DNA of 64,000 nt from Bacillus sp. AFS073361 (GTDB lineage Bacteria; Bacillota; Bacilli; Bacillales; Cytobacillaceae): positions 341,466-405,465 of the forward strand of contig NZ_NUZU01000039.1 in NCBI RefSeq assembly GCF_002567005.1, in the 5' to 3' direction. The translations under genes were made by a program, and so were the position numbers. Below, in pieces: positions 7,410 through 16,602 of this stretch (within the stretch, counting starts at the first letter, position 1; the number at the start of each line of letters is the position of its first letter). Below the pieces are notes generated by a model. That model searched no databases, was not told the DNA's origin, and saw nothing but the letters and a program-made list of their open reading frames with translations.

Positions 7410-8411
7410 TTACTTTTTCTTTGCTCTGCGTTGACGGATTACGTCTACATAAACTGCCGCGATGATAACGATTCCAATTACAGCCATTTGCGAGTCTGCA
7501 GAAACGTTCAGAAGGTTTAAACCATTCCGAAGAACAGCAATTGTTAATGCACCGATTAATGTACCTGAAACTGTACCAACCCCGCCAAAGAAACTGGCGC
7601 CACCGATGATAACAGCTGCAATCGCATCAGATTCATAGTTAAGTCCTGCAAGCGGGAATGCTGAGTTAACACGTCCTACCATTACTAACCCTGCAAGACC
7701 TGCCATCAAACCACTTAATGAATAAACGATCATAAGCACACGATCAACCTTGATCCCTGATAGACGAGCAGCCTCCGGATTGCCACCAATCGCATAAATA
7801 TAGCGGCCTGTCTTAGTTCTTGTAAGGAAAATATGAAAGATTACATAAACAACAATTACTAGAAGAAAGCTTACTGGAATCGGACCAACGAATTGATTTC
7901 CAGCAAATTGAATCATAAGCGGGAAACCGGCAATTGGTGCAGCCGCAGTTACAATAAGTGCAATTCCCCGGCCTATAAATTGTGTTCCAAGAGTTGAAAT
8001 GAATGGGTGTGGTAAATGCAGTTTTGTTAATAAAATTCCATTTATCCAGCCGAAGAAAGTGCCTACACCAAGACAAACAATGATTCCGATAACCGGGTTC
8101 ATGTGCATGTTGACGGTTACAATTCCCATAATCATAATCGATACTGCAAGAATTGCACCTACTGACAAGTCAATCCCAGCAGTCAAGATTGCCAAAAGCA
8201 TTCCGATCCCAAGGAGAGCATTAATGGAAGATTGACTGGCAATATTCATGAGGTTATTAACCGTTAAAAACTTATCTGACAGGGAAGAAAGGATTACAAC
8301 CAAGATGATAAGAGCTAATAGAGGTCCCAGCTTACTGATTACTTTCTTAAATGTGTTTTTATCTTTTGGTAATTCGGTTTCAGATTTTGTTACGACTTGA
8401 ACTTGACTCAT
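7410..8411 (-). CDS. Sugar/inositol ABC transporter permease (RbsC/IatP-like)
   Basis: A 333-residue integral membrane permease of the BPD_transp_2 family. It has many hydrophobic helices, among them ALIILVVILSSLSDKFL near the N-terminus and GLMAGLAGLVMVGRVNSAFP, plus the family hallmarks GIGMLLAILTAGIDLSVGA and GGASFFGGVGTVSGTLIGAL. It starts 4 bp after the ATPase stop codon, with CAGGAGGATG as ribosome binding site, so the two are translationally linked. The binding-protein gene follows after 110 bp. A homodimer in the membrane with the RbsA-like ATPase is expected. Confidence 0.93.
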   Translation of the reverse strand: MSQVQVVTKSETELPKDKNTFKKVISKLGPLLALIILVVILSSLSDKFLTVNNLMNIASQSSINALLGIGMLLAILTAGIDLSVGAILAVSIMIMGIVTVNMHMNPVIGIIVCLGVGTFFGWINGILLTKLHLPHPFISTLGTQFIGRGIALIVTAAAPIAGFPLMIQFAGNQFVGPIPVSFLLVIVVYVIFHIFLTRTKTGRYIYAIGGNPEAARLSGIKVDRVLMIVYSLSGLMAGLAGLVMVGRVNSAFPLAGLNYESDAIAAVIIGGASFFGGVGTVSGTLIGALTIAVLRNGLNLLNVSADSQMAVIGIVIIAAVYVDVIRQRRAKKK

Positions 8412-8415
8412 TTTT

Positions 8416-9924
8416 TCATCCTCCTGTAGCCGCTTTCATTATTCTCTCTTGTGAAGCTTCTCTAATCGGCAAATCTGCTGTTAATTTTCCCTCACTCATA
8501 ACTAACACTCGATCACACATCCCAAGAATTTCGGGAAGGTCTGATGAAATCATTATGACGATAGAACCGTTTTCAACTAATTGATTCATTAAACGATAGA
8601 CTTCAACTTTTGCACCTACGTCTATTCCTCTTGTCGGTTCGTCAAAAATAAATACCTTTGCCTGGGTACATAACCACTTGGCGATAACAACCTTTTGCTG
8701 ATTTCCTCCACTCAAGTTCCGAGAGTGAAGTTCAATGTTACCTGGACGAATTTTTAACTCTTTCACATAATTTACTGCTTCTCTACGCATTGCTTTTAAA
8801 TCGAGCAATCCTGTATTTCCTTTAAACTTATCCATATTAGCTATGGCCATATTAAAGTCAAGCGTCATATCAAGCAACAGGCCTTCACTTTTGCGATCCT
8901 CTGTTATAAAGGCAATTCCTGCGTTGATAGCGTCCCGTGGAGATTTAATCCGGATTTCCTGACCATCAATAAAGACCTTCCCGCCTTTATGTTGATCAAC
9001 ACCGAAAATCGCTCTAGCCAATTCGGTACGTCCTGCGCCAACAAGTCCTGAGATCCCTACAATTTCGCCATATCGGACTGAAAAATCAACCGGCACATTT
9101 GTGCCTGCTACAACTAAATTTTCAACCCGGAATCCTTCTTTTCCCAAATTAAAGGATTGCTTAGGAAATTTTTCATCCAGTGAACGTCCAACCATTAATT
9201 CTATCCAGAGGTCGGTTTCAGTTGTTTTTACTGGTAAAGTTTCAATTTTGAATCCATCACGTAGAATGGTAATTCTGTCACCAAGGTGCCTAATTTCTTC
9301 AAGACGATGGGAAATGAAGATAATCCCAATTCCTTTTTTCCTAAGTTCTTCGACCACCTTATATAACTGTTCTACTTCCTGGGCGCTTAAGCTGGAAGTC
9401 GGCTCATCCATAATAATTAATTTCGCATCCAGTGCGATCGCTTTCGCAATCTCAACCAGCTGTTGCTGCCCAATGCCTAGTTTCCCAAGCTGCTCATCTG
9501 CAAGTTTTGGGTCCTGCCCAAGCAACTCTAAACAGCGCTCTGCTTCTTTTCGCATTGCTTTGCGGTTAAGTAAGGACATTTTGCCGCTGTGTTTTAATTC
9601 TCTTCCAAGAAAGATATTTTCATATACTTTTAGTTCTGGAATAACATTCAGTTCCTGATAGATGGTCGCAATACCTAATGTCATTGAATCAACCGGGTTA
9701 TTTAGGTGAACCAGGTTCCCTTCCCAGTAAATTTCTCCAGCATCCTTTTGATAAGCGCCTGTTAAAATTTTGATTAAAGTTGATTTGCCTGCTCCGTTTT
9801 CCCCAAGTAACACATGAACTTCACCAGCTTTTACATCGAGGTCGATCCCCTTTAGTACATGGTTTTGATTGAAGCTTTTTTTAATTCCTTTTATTTCGAG
9901 GAGGCTCCTTGTATGTACAACCAT
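8416..9924 (-). CDS. Sugar/inositol ABC transporter ATP-binding protein (RbsA/IatA-like)
   Basis: A 502-residue protein with two fused ABC domains, typical of the ribose/galactoside/inositol importers. Domain 1 has Walker A GENGAGKST at 41-49, the signature region LGIGQQQLVE and Walker B LIIMDEPTSSL. Domain 2 has the degenerate P-loop region GLVGAGRTELAR, signature LSGGNQQKV and Walker B VFIFDEPTRGID. It is the first gene of the importer operon; the start ATG at 9924 follows GAAAGGGG. A near-palindromic operator (9973-9988) lies 50 bp upstream. The substrate is assigned only by context. Confidence 0.93.
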   Translation of the reverse strand: MVVHTRSLLEIKGIKKSFNQNHVLKGIDLDVKAGEVHVLLGENGAGKSTLIKILTGAYQKDAGEIYWEGNLVHLNNPVDSMTLGIATIYQELNVIPELKVYENIFLGRELKHSGKMSLLNRKAMRKEAERCLELLGQDPKLADEQLGKLGIGQQQLVEIAKAIALDAKLIIMDEPTSSLSAQEVEQLYKVVEELRKKGIGIIFISHRLEEIRHLGDRITILRDGFKIETLPVKTTETDLWIELMVGRSLDEKFPKQSFNLGKEGFRVENLVVAGTNVPVDFSVRYGEIVGISGLVGAGRTELARAIFGVDQHKGGKVFIDGQEIRIKSPRDAINAGIAFITEDRKSEGLLLDMTLDFNMAIANMDKFKGNTGLLDLKAMRREAVNYVKELKIRPGNIELHSRNLSGGNQQKVVIAKWLCTQAKVFIFDEPTRGIDVGAKVEVYRLMNQLVENGSIVIMISSDLPEILGMCDRVLVMSEGKLTADLPIREASQERIMKAATGG

Positions 9925-9972
9925 ATCTGATCCCCTTTCTTCGTTTTCCCCTAAATATAACGAGAACTTCTT

Positions 9973-9988
9973 GGGTAAGCGCTTTCCC
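9973..9988. promoter_or_regulatory. LacI-type operator GGGTAAGCGCTTTCCC
   Basis: A 16-bp near-perfect palindrome upstream of the ABC importer operon and the strongest member of the AAGCG class. LacI-2 in the same operon is the likely binder. It also matches most of the CcpA cre consensus, so dual control is possible. Confidence 0.6.
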
Positions 9989-10093
9989 TTTGTCTAGAAT
10001 TATATCATCATATTCTCAATATGCAACAATATTTTGAATATTTTTTGAACATATTTTGGATAAATGTTGTAAAAATTTTAAAACACTACTATC

Positions 10094-11089
10094 CTAATGT
10101 TTAATATTTGTCATAACAGATCCGTTTGACAATGACCAGTAGGCTTTTTCCAGATAGTGTGCCATTTGAAGGGAGTGATCTGAATTATATACTGGATTTT
10201 CCCTGCTAAGTATACAGTCTTGGAAATGTTCAACCTGTCTTAAATATTGATCATCTTTCAATCTTTCAAAAAGAATAACATTATTATTTTCATCTCTGAC
10301 AGTAATTTTTCCGCATTTATCATCAGAAACGTCAGGCCGAAAAGAGGAATCTACTGTTATGGAACCTTTTGGTCCTATTACTTCATAGCGATTAATAAAT
10401 GGGAGTTCTATCGAAGCGGACACTTCAGCGATCCGATTTTGTTCGTCTTTTAAAACACAAACGGAAGTTGTATCAACACCGTATTCAGGATGAATATTTC
10501 CGCTCATAGAGATTTGAACTGGTTTAAAGCCGATCATTTGAGTTACTGCATGAAGTCCGTAGCAGCCTACATCCCTCATAGCACCTCCGCCCAATTCCTG
10601 ATTTAATCGAATATCCCCCTGATCCTCAAGCATCCATGAGAAATGGGCTTTGATATGACTGTATTCACCGATGACTCCCGAGTTGATTAACTCTTTTGCA
10701 CGCTCATGCTGACAATGAAATTGATACATAAACGCTTCCAAAAAAACTACGTTATTTTCTTGTGCAGCATGGTGGATTGACTCCATTTCGGCTTCTGTTA
10801 ATGCAGCCGGCTTCTCCAGAAGAACGTGCTTGCCATTTTTCATTGTTTTTACAGCCCATTCAGCATGCAATGAATTGGGAAGTGGAATATACACAGCATC
10901 AATGGATGGATCCTCAATTAGTTGTTCATACTTTTGATAAACAATAGGAAAATTAAAGCGCTTAACTTTTTCAGAACTCTTTGAAGCAATAGCAGTTACC
11001 ACTGCACGGTTTGAACGGCGTAAAGCCGGGACAAGCTCATCGTATGCTATATTAGCTGCACTTAAAACTCCCCATCGAATTTTCCTCAT
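10094..11089 (-). CDS. Gfo/Idh/MocA family oxidoreductase
   Basis: A 331-residue NAD(P)-dependent oxidoreductase. The N-terminal Rossmann part WGVLSAANIAYDELVPAL lacks the classic GxGxxG but keeps the variant seen in the glucose-fructose oxidoreductase / dihydrodiol dehydrogenase / xylose dehydrogenase branch. The signature LEKPAAL lies at 91-97 and GGGAMRDVGCYGLHAV is in the catalytic region. It sits alone between the ABC importer and LacI-3, with an AAGCG-class operator (11145-11162) upstream, so it probably belongs to the same regulon as the importer. The start ATG at 11089 follows AGGAGGAAAA. The substrate is unknown; oxidation of an imported sugar or inositol isomer is inferred. Confidence 0.85.
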   Translation of the reverse strand: MRKIRWGVLSAANIAYDELVPALRRSNRAVVTAIASKSSEKVKRFNFPIVYQKYEQLIEDPSIDAVYIPLPNSLHAEWAVKTMKNGKHVLLEKPAALTEAEMESIHHAAQENNVVFLEAFMYQFHCQHERAKELINSGVIGEYSHIKAHFSWMLEDQGDIRLNQELGGGAMRDVGCYGLHAVTQMIGFKPVQISMSGNIHPEYGVDTTSVCVLKDEQNRIAEVSASIELPFINRYEVIGPKGSITVDSSFRPDVSDDKCGKITVRDENNNVILFERLKDDQYLRQVEHFQDCILSRENPVYNSDHSLQMAHYLEKAYWSLSNGSVMTNIKH

Positions 11090-11144
11090 AGTTTTCCTCC
11101 TTATTTTAAATCTATTAAAAAATTAATATATTACAGATTCATTA

Positions 11145-11162
11145 GGTTAAGCGCTTTCCTTA
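11145..11162. promoter_or_regulatory. LacI-type operator AGGTTAAGCGCTTTCCTT
   Basis: Shares TTAAGCGCTTTCC with the sites at 9973 and 5091. It lies about 55 bp upstream of the oxidoreductase start at 11089. Confidence 0.58.
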
Positions 11163-11360
11163 TTCCTTATTAATAATAACCCCTCATAAGAGAGAATTCA
11201 ATATTTATTTTTAAAGTATTGAGAATTTTTTGAAAGTTTTATCGAAATAATAAAACTTAAAGAACATCAAGTCAACAGGTTATGTTTCACGCTTACATGG
11301 CTAATGTTTTCGTTTTCAAGTATTTCGCCAAAAGTTAACCAAAAGATATATCAACATGAG

Positions 11361-11409
11361 CACCAGCCTATTCTCGAAAAATAACAGAGAGAATGGGCTG
11401 GTGTTTTTT
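11361..11409 (+). terminator. Strong hairpin terminator with no plus-strand gene before it
   Basis: CACCAGCC pairs with GGCTGGTG, extended by ATTCTC/GAGAAT, and the plus strand continues with TTTTTT. No plus-strand gene ends here; the spacer 11090-11520 otherwise shows only the operator at 11145. It may belong to a lost gene or a small RNA. Confidence 0.55.
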
Positions 11410-11520
11410 CACATGACCTTTCGTTCTTCTACGAATTGTAATATCTCTCCATTCGACCTTTTTAAATGAATGGTTTTATGGCCATTGATGCCCGGCCTTA
11501 AAGTTTATCATGGAAATATT

Positions 11521-12531
11521 TTATTTTTCGGCTGTGTTAAATTTAGCTGTTGATTGTCGAATAATTAATTCCGGAGAAAGTAACAAACGTTCCTTATTCG
11601 TCTTTTCCTCCTTCATTTCCCCGATTAACAATTCAACCGCTTTCGCTCCCATTAGTTTAATCGGCTGTGCTATGGTTGTTAACATTGGCGATGTTGTGGT
11701 AGAAAGCACAGTGTTATCAAAACCAACAACCGATAAATCTTGCGGTACGTTTAAACCAACTTCCTTAGCAGCCTGTAAAACCCCTGCTGCTAATAAATCA
11801 TTGCTCGCAAAAATTGCTGATGGCCTCTCTTTCATTGAGAGAATTTTTTTTCCGCTTTGGTAACCTTTTCGAATGGTTGCTTCTGTTTTTACAATATAGC
11901 CATCCGGTATCGATAAGTCCGCTTCAAGCATCGCTTCCTTAAATGCATCCATCCGCGCGGTATTACTACGAACATTTTCGATGATGATTGCAATTCTTTT
12001 GTGGCCCAAGGAAATTAAATGGGAAGTTGCTAGATATCCCCCTTTATAGTCATCCACAGTCACAGTATTTACGGATAATTTTGGAATATCTGAAGCTAAT
12101 AATACCATCGGGAATCCTTTATCCAGCATCTCTTCAAGTAAATCCGGACTTCGGAAAGCAGATGCTACAACCAGACCATCTATCCTTTGACTGGTTAACA
12201 GCGATAAATAGCTCTTCTCTTTTTCAGAATCATTATCTGTATTGCACATCATCACGTTATATCCAAAATCATGACTTCGGTCTTCAATACTTCTTGCAAC
12301 TTCGGCATAAAATGGATTCGAAACATCCGGAACTAGTAGGCCGAAAGCCTTTGTTCGCTTTCCCCTTAATGAGGCTGCAGCTACATCGGGAGAATAATTA
12401 AGTTTTTTCATTGCTTCCCATACTTTTTTTCTGGTCTGCTCACTAATGCTGCCAGTATGATTGATCACCTTCGAAACAGTTGTTGTCGAAACACCTGCTT
12501 CCTGAGCGACACTATGAATGGTTACCTTCAT
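11521..12531 (-). CDS. LacI family transcriptional regulator (LacI-3)
   Basis: A 336-residue LacI/GalR regulator. The start chosen is the ATG at 12531 (MKVTIHSVAQEAG), preceded by AAAGAAGGG; a longer frame to 12597 would add 22 residues without a ribosome binding site. The HTH VAQEAGVSTTTVSKVINH is followed by the hinge SPDVAAASLRGKR and a sensor domain starting LLVPDVSNPFYAEVARS. It lies downstream of the oxidoreductase at 12667-13707, from which a terminator (12606-12640) separates it. The GTAAACGTTAC operators at 13843 and 13996 are its probable targets; overlap with LacI-2 sites is possible given the similar HTH. Confidence 0.9.
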   Translation of the reverse strand: MKVTIHSVAQEAGVSTTTVSKVINHTGSISEQTRKKVWEAMKKLNYSPDVAAASLRGKRTKAFGLLVPDVSNPFYAEVARSIEDRSHDFGYNVMMCNTDNDSEKEKSYLSLLTSQRIDGLVVASAFRSPDLLEEMLDKGFPMVLLASDIPKLSVNTVTVDDYKGGYLATSHLISLGHKRIAIIIENVRSNTARMDAFKEAMLEADLSIPDGYIVKTEATIRKGYQSGKKILSMKERPSAIFASNDLLAAGVLQAAKEVGLNVPQDLSVVGFDNTVLSTTTSPMLTTIAQPIKLMGAKAVELLIGEMKEEKTNKERLLLSPELIIRQSTAKFNTAEK

Positions 12532-12605
12532 AATAGACCCTTCTTTCCCAGTAACCTTTTTTATGTTGTGATTATAACACTTTAAAGCCATGAACATCAG
12601 AAAAA

Positions 12606-12640
12606 TAGACAGTGCTGCCCTAAAGCAAACTGTCTAAAAA
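12606..12640 (-). terminator. Terminator between the oxidoreductase and lacI-3
   Basis: TAGACAGT and ACTGTCTA form a perfect 8-bp stem around a 15-nt loop, with A/T runs on both sides. On the minus strand it ends in TTTTT, so it terminates the 12667-13707 gene. Confidence 0.65.
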
Positions 12641-12666
12641 AGAACTTATTTATGAATTTAATTAGA

Positions 12667-13707
12667 TTAAAAGATTTTATAAGGTGATTGAACAGTTATC
12701 AATTCTCCTGTTTCAAACGACTCTTTACAAGCATAACCAAGAGCTGTTGATAATACTCCATCTTCAACCGTAACATTCGGCTGTCTCTTTTCTCTGACAC
12801 AAGAAATAAACTCTTCGACCTCACTTAAATAGGCTTGTTCAAATCTCTCTAAAAATCCATCCGAGCATTCCTTTACAGCACCAGATTCATCAAATACCGT
12901 GACCATATTTTTTTCAGGAATGGTTCCAATTCGTAATGTACCTTTTGTACCAATGATTTCTGTTTCAATATGATATCCATGTGCACAGTTACGTCCGGCA
13001 ATAAAAACGCCCATTTTATTTTGTTCAAATTTCACTAAGGCAGTCCCTGTTTCAGCATCGTTCAACTCCGCTATTTCAGGATATCCATAAGCGCCGCCAA
13101 TTGCCCAAACTTGTTTAGCTTCAACGTTTAATAACCATCTGGCAAGATCCAAATCATGAATAGCCATATCTAAAAACAAACCGCCACTGTAATTATTTTT
13201 TGCAAATTGCATAAATCCATGTATTGCCTTTGCAGGATCAAAACCATAACAGCGAATTAAGTATGGCTCACCAATTTTGCCTTCCTCTATTTTCTTTTTC
13301 GCATATGCATAGGACTTGTCATATCTTCTCATAAAACCAAGCATGAATACTTGGTCTTTATGCTTGTTCACTACTTCTTGAACGCGCAATGCTTCCTCCA
13401 TATATAAACCAAGTGGTTTTTCACTGAATACATGAAAACCTGCTTGTAATGCTTTCTCGATTTGTTCGCAATGAAACCCTGACGGAGAAGCAATAAAGAT
13501 TGCGTCCAGTTCTTTATTTTTTAGCATTTCATCATAGCTGGTATATGCGTATGGTATATCCCATTCCTTTTGGACTTTTTCAACTTCTTCTGGAATCACA
13601 CTGCAAACAGCTGATAATTCGCAATTTGGTATGCGAAACGCTAAATTCTCTGCATGTTGTCTCCCTAATCTTCCTAATCCTACAATCCCTACCCTAACCT
13701 TTTCCAT
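12667..13707 (-). CDS. Inositol dehydrogenase-like Gfo/Idh/MocA oxidoreductase
   Basis: A 346-residue NAD(P)-dependent dehydrogenase. Rossmann motif GIVGLGRLGRQHAENL at residues 8-23, signature FSEKPLG at 94-100, and active-site segment GGLFLDMAIHDLDLARWLL with the Asp and His of the inositol dehydrogenase group. It is closer to IolG than the other two accessory oxidoreductases. It may act on another inositol stereoisomer, for example scyllo-inositol, as Bacillus subtilis IolX does; that is inference. It is monocistronic, with a terminator at 12606-12640. Two GTAAACGTTAC operators lie 140-300 bp upstream, pointing to LacI control. The start ATG at 13707 follows GGCAGGGA. Confidence 0.85.
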   Translation of the reverse strand: MEKVRVGIVGLGRLGRQHAENLAFRIPNCELSAVCSVIPEEVEKVQKEWDIPYAYTSYDEMLKNKELDAIFIASPSGFHCEQIEKALQAGFHVFSEKPLGLYMEEALRVQEVVNKHKDQVFMLGFMRRYDKSYAYAKKKIEEGKIGEPYLIRCYGFDPAKAIHGFMQFAKNNYSGGLFLDMAIHDLDLARWLLNVEAKQVWAIGGAYGYPEIAELNDAETGTALVKFEQNKMGVFIAGRNCAHGYHIETEIIGTKGTLRIGTIPEKNMVTVFDESGAVKECSDGFLERFEQAYLSEVEEFISCVREKRQPNVTVEDGVLSTALGYACKESFETGELITVQSPYKIF

Positions 13708-13842
13708 CGTAAATCCCTGCCTTTTTTTTGGATTATTGTTAAGTAAAACGTTTTCTTTTTTTCATAAATATTAGGAATCTATTAAACCTCAAAAGCAAAA
13801 AATATTGTAGATTATACCTGAAAGAAAATGATTATATTTTTA

Positions 13843-13857
13843 GGTAAACGTTACCCC
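13843..13857. promoter_or_regulatory. LacI-type operator GGTAAACGTTACCCC
   Basis: The palindromic GGTAA-ACG-TTACC recurs at 13996-14010. It lies 136 bp upstream of the oxidoreductase starting at 13707. LacI-3 is the likely binder. Confidence 0.58.
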
Positions 13858-13995
13858 TTTTTTACGATTATATTATCCATTTATCCTCAAGTCAACATTT
13901 TATTTATTAAATCGAGGAAGAAGAAAATCCTAATTATAAAGACTTTTTTAAGTTAACTTTCCTACAAATTATATTCTTACTATTTCTCAGGGTCA

Positions 13996-14010
13996 GGGTA
14001 AACGTTACCC
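13996..14010. promoter_or_regulatory. LacI-type operator GGGTAAACGTTACCC
   Basis: Perfect 6-bp arms GGGTAA/TTACCC around ACG; second copy, 153 bp from the first. It lies between the divergent oxidoreductase (13707) and araC (14274) genes. Confidence 0.6.
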
Positions 14011-14158
14011 TATATCTAAAGGATATACTCCTTGGAATCGTACACCTTCTAATATCAATTGCTTCAGTTTAAGGATCTCTATCTGGCCTTTAATATTAGA
14101 ATGGCCATTTCCAATGGCTTAACGATTGGTTCCTATTCTGGACTCCTTTAATCACATT

Positions 14159-14255
14159 TACTATTATTTATTGCTTTATACTTTTTCATCTTATTATAAT
14201 AAAAATACAAATACATTAAGCGATATTACTAAATACTTAAATATATTGCTTCTAT
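14159..14255 (+). repeat. ~100-bp regulatory region, copy 1 of 2 (AraC-type direct repeats)
   Basis: The run from TACTATTATTTATTGC onward closely matches 18902-19000 in the same orientation. It includes two half-sites, TTAAGCGATATTACT (14216) and TTAAATATATTGCT (14237), which begin 21 bp apart, the two-helical-turn spacing used by AraC-family proteins. This copy lies immediately upstream of the AraC gene. Confidence 0.65.
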
Positions 14256-14273
14256 AAATTAAAGGAGAGCCCT

Positions 14274-15110
14274 ATGAAAATTATTGAAAAAGGTGTGTTG
14301 CAAAAATCTGAAATTTTTTTTCATATTCCTAGTGAATTTGCCAAAAAGGCACTTTACTGTTTGCATGATTCTGGCCTTTTCCATTGTGATGATAGATATA
14401 TCGTGGAAAGAAATCATTACCACAACTATCTCATCATGTTGATTAGGAAGGGATCCATGACCATTAGATATAGAGATCAGGAATATCAAGCTAGAAAAAA
14501 CACTCTCGTATTTCTCAATTGCCATGAACCTCATACATACTTGGCAAATGAACATGTATTCTTTGAATGGTTTCATTTTTCAGGCATTGCGAGTCAACCT
14601 TATTTTGATTTTCTTTATGAGAAAAGTGGATGTATTTTTTCAATCGATAATAATATTGTCATTCCAGAATGCATGGATCAAATACTCCATATGGCCGAAA
14701 AGGGTAATATCAATGAGCATTTTGTTTCGATGAATATTCATAAAATTATGTATGAGTTGAATGAGATTTCAAATGAATCAACCGATATTCAAGAAAAAAT
14801 TATTCTCCAAGCGATTGCCTATATTGAAAGCCACTTTAATACGGAAATCAATCTTAAAGAGCTAGCACAATACGTCAATTTAACTCCCTTTCATTTTTCT
14901 CGTGTATTTAAGAAATATACTGGATACTCGCCATATGAATATGTCCTTAACTTTCGCATAAACCATGCGAAAACATTACTTCAGAACACGAATCTTTCAA
15001 TTAAGAAGATTTCTATTACAGCAGGATTTAATAGTGATACGCACTTTATCACAACATTTAAAAAGCATACGAACCTAACCCCAAAACAGTTTAGAGAATT
15101 ACAATTCTAG
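14274..15110 (+). CDS. AraC family transcriptional regulator
   Basis: A 278-residue activator-type regulator. The N-terminal half is a cupin-like effector domain (RNHYHNYLIMLIRKGSM and FLNCHEPHTY are visible). The C-terminal ~100 residues are the double HTH of AraC proteins: LKELAQYVNLTPFHFSRVFK and ISITAGFNSDTHFITTFKKH, ending LTPKQFREL. It is the only plus-strand gene in the first 30 kb. The start ATG at 14274 follows AAAGGAGAG. The same ~100-bp region occurs just before this gene and before the dehydrogenase starting at 18880, so it probably controls itself and that operon (oxidoreductase, TIM-barrel enzyme and perhaps the sugar porter). The effector is probably a sugar or polyol. Confidence 0.92.
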   Translation: MKIIEKGVLQKSEIFFHIPSEFAKKALYCLHDSGLFHCDDRYIVERNHYHNYLIMLIRKGSMTIRYRDQEYQARKNTLVFLNCHEPHTYLANEHVFFEWFHFSGIASQPYFDFLYEKSGCIFSIDNNIVIPECMDQILHMAEKGNINEHFVSMNIHKIMYELNEISNESTDIQEKIILQAIAYIESHFNTEINLKELAQYVNLTPFHFSRVFKKYTGYSPYEYVLNFRINHAKTLLQNTNLSIKKISITAGFNSDTHFITTFKKHTNLTPKQFRELQF

Positions 15111-15131
15111 GATCGAGATTTGACGCCCAAT

Positions 15132-15164
15132 AAAAAATCACTTCAAATATTGAAGTGATTTTTT
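15132..15164. terminator. Bidirectional terminator between araC and iolT
   Basis: AAAAAATCACTTCAA and TTGAAGTGATTTTTT form a perfect 15-bp stem with a 3-nt loop, usable on both strands for the converging araC and sugar porter genes. Confidence 0.85.
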
Positions 15165-15186
15165 ATCGTGAGCCGATCTTTCTTTC

Positions 15187-16602
15187 CTATAAAGCTTTAA
15201 AATTATCTTCTATTTGTTCTAATGAAAGCCCTCTTGTTTCAGGCAGGTACTTTGCTATAAAAATGACACCCAAAGCACCAAATACAGCAAATATGAAAAA
15301 TGTTGCTGAAAGTCCAATTCCATTTAAAAGAACAGGAAAGAACATACCTACTAAGAAATTGCAAATCCATAAAAACAAAACGGCAATTCCCATCCCCATA
15401 CCACGTAAACGGGCCGGGAAAATTTCCGATAATGTCAGCCATGTCATCGGACCAATAGCTCCTTGAAAGAACGCTAAATATAGTACGGTCATTGATAATA
15501 CTACGTAGGGCAACATTGGCGAACCAGCAAGCGCCAGGGTTGCAATCCCAATCGCAATAAGTGCAAGGGTTGCACCGATTAAACCGGTAAGAAACATGGT
15601 CCGTCTATTCACTTTGTGCATGATGGACATTCCAACAATAACGGCAATCACAGAAATTAAGCCATTTGCTACGTTCCCGATCAATGCTGCTTTTGTTCCA
15701 AAACCAGAATTTTGTAGAATCTGTGTTCCGTAATACATGATAGAGTTTATACCTACTAATTGCGAGATAGCTCCAATCCCCATACCAAGAATGACAATCC
15801 GTCGAACCCAAGGGATCCCCAAATCTTTGAATGTTACTTTTTTTGCTTTTTTCTGTTCTAAGATATGTGCTTTAATTTCATCTAATTCGAGTGCAGCGGC
15901 ATCCTCATGACGAATCTGTTTAAGTATTCTTAGTGCGTCCCCAACTCTTCCTTTCGAAGCTAACCAACGGGGACTTTCAGGTAAAATAATGACACCAATC
16001 CAAAGCGCTACAGCTGGTAAGGTAGCAACCACTAACATGTAACGCCATACATGACCTGTATCTCCAAAAACATTCCCAATAACTGCATTAAATACGTACG
16101 CAAGAAATTGTCCAGTCACAATCATTAATTCATTTTGAGTTACTAACCTGCCACGGCGCTCTGAAGGTGACATTTCGGCAAGATAAGATGGAACGACTAC
16201 AGAAGCGCCCCCGACAGCTAGTCCTAATATAAAACGGAAAATAACCATTACAGTTGTATTGGGGGCTATGACGCAGCCTAATGCAGAAAACAAAAATAAA
16301 ATGGCCAGATACATGATGGCCTTGCGACGCCCCTTTTGATCCGATAAACGGCCGCCAAATAATGAACCAAAAGCGGCGCCTAATACTAAAGAACTTGCGA
16401 CTAGCCCCTCAGTGAAAGGCGTTAAGTTTAATTGATCGGGTTTAGCCATAAATGGAAGTGCACCATTTATAACTCCTGTATCATAGCCAAATAATAGTCC
16501 CCCAAATGTTGATACAATGGTAACTAACTTCAAAAACTTTTCTGGGTCCTTCTTTGTATGTTCCAGTTGAACTGACTTATCAGTCACTCTGATACTTTCC
16601 AT
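15187..16602 (-). CDS. iolT: Inositol/sugar:H+ symporter IolT (sugar porter MFS)
   Basis: A 471-residue, twelve-helix sugar porter. Family signatures are LLFGYDTGVINGALPFM in helix 1, GGRLSDQKGRRK in the helix 2-3 loop, ESPRWLASKGR after helix 6, QLVGINSIMYYGTQIL in helix 7 and LPETRGLSLEQIEDNF at the C-terminus. Sequence and length agree with Bacillus IolT major myo-inositol transporters. The start ATG at 16602 follows AAAGGGG. The GTAATCGCTTAC palindrome at 16707 may be an operator. It lies between araC and the TIM-barrel/dehydrogenase pair. Two related copies occur at the left end of the window, one as a remnant. The exact substrate (myo-inositol, another isomer or a sugar) is inferred. 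Confidence 0.88.
   Translation of the reverse strand: MESIRVTDKSVQLEHTKKDPEKFLKLVTIVSTFGGLLFGYDTGVINGALPFMAKPDQLNLTPFTEGLVASSLVLGAAFGSLFGGRLSDQKGRRKAIMYLAILFLFSALGCVIAPNTTVMVIFRFILGLAVGGASVVVPSYLAEMSPSERRGRLVTQNELMIVTGQFLAYVFNAVIGNVFGDTGHVWRYMLVVATLPAVALWIGVIILPESPRWLASKGRVGDALRILKQIRHEDAAALELDEIKAHILEQKKAKKVTFKDLGIPWVRRIVILGMGIGAISQLVGINSIMYYGTQILQNSGFGTKAALIGNVANGLISVIAVIVGMSIMHKVNRRTMFLTGLIGATLALIAIGIATLALAGSPMLPYVVLSMTVLYLAFFQGAIGPMTWLTLSEIFPARLRGMGMGIAVLFLWICNFLVGMFFPVLLNGIGLSATFFIFAVFGALGVIFIAKYLPETRGLSLEQIEDNFKAL

Noticed and set aside
9973..9988. Pure CcpA cre box
   Set aside because: It fits most of the cre consensus, but the extended GGG/CCC arms and recurrence next to LacI-linked genes make a dedicated LacI operator more likely; kept as an alternative in the text.
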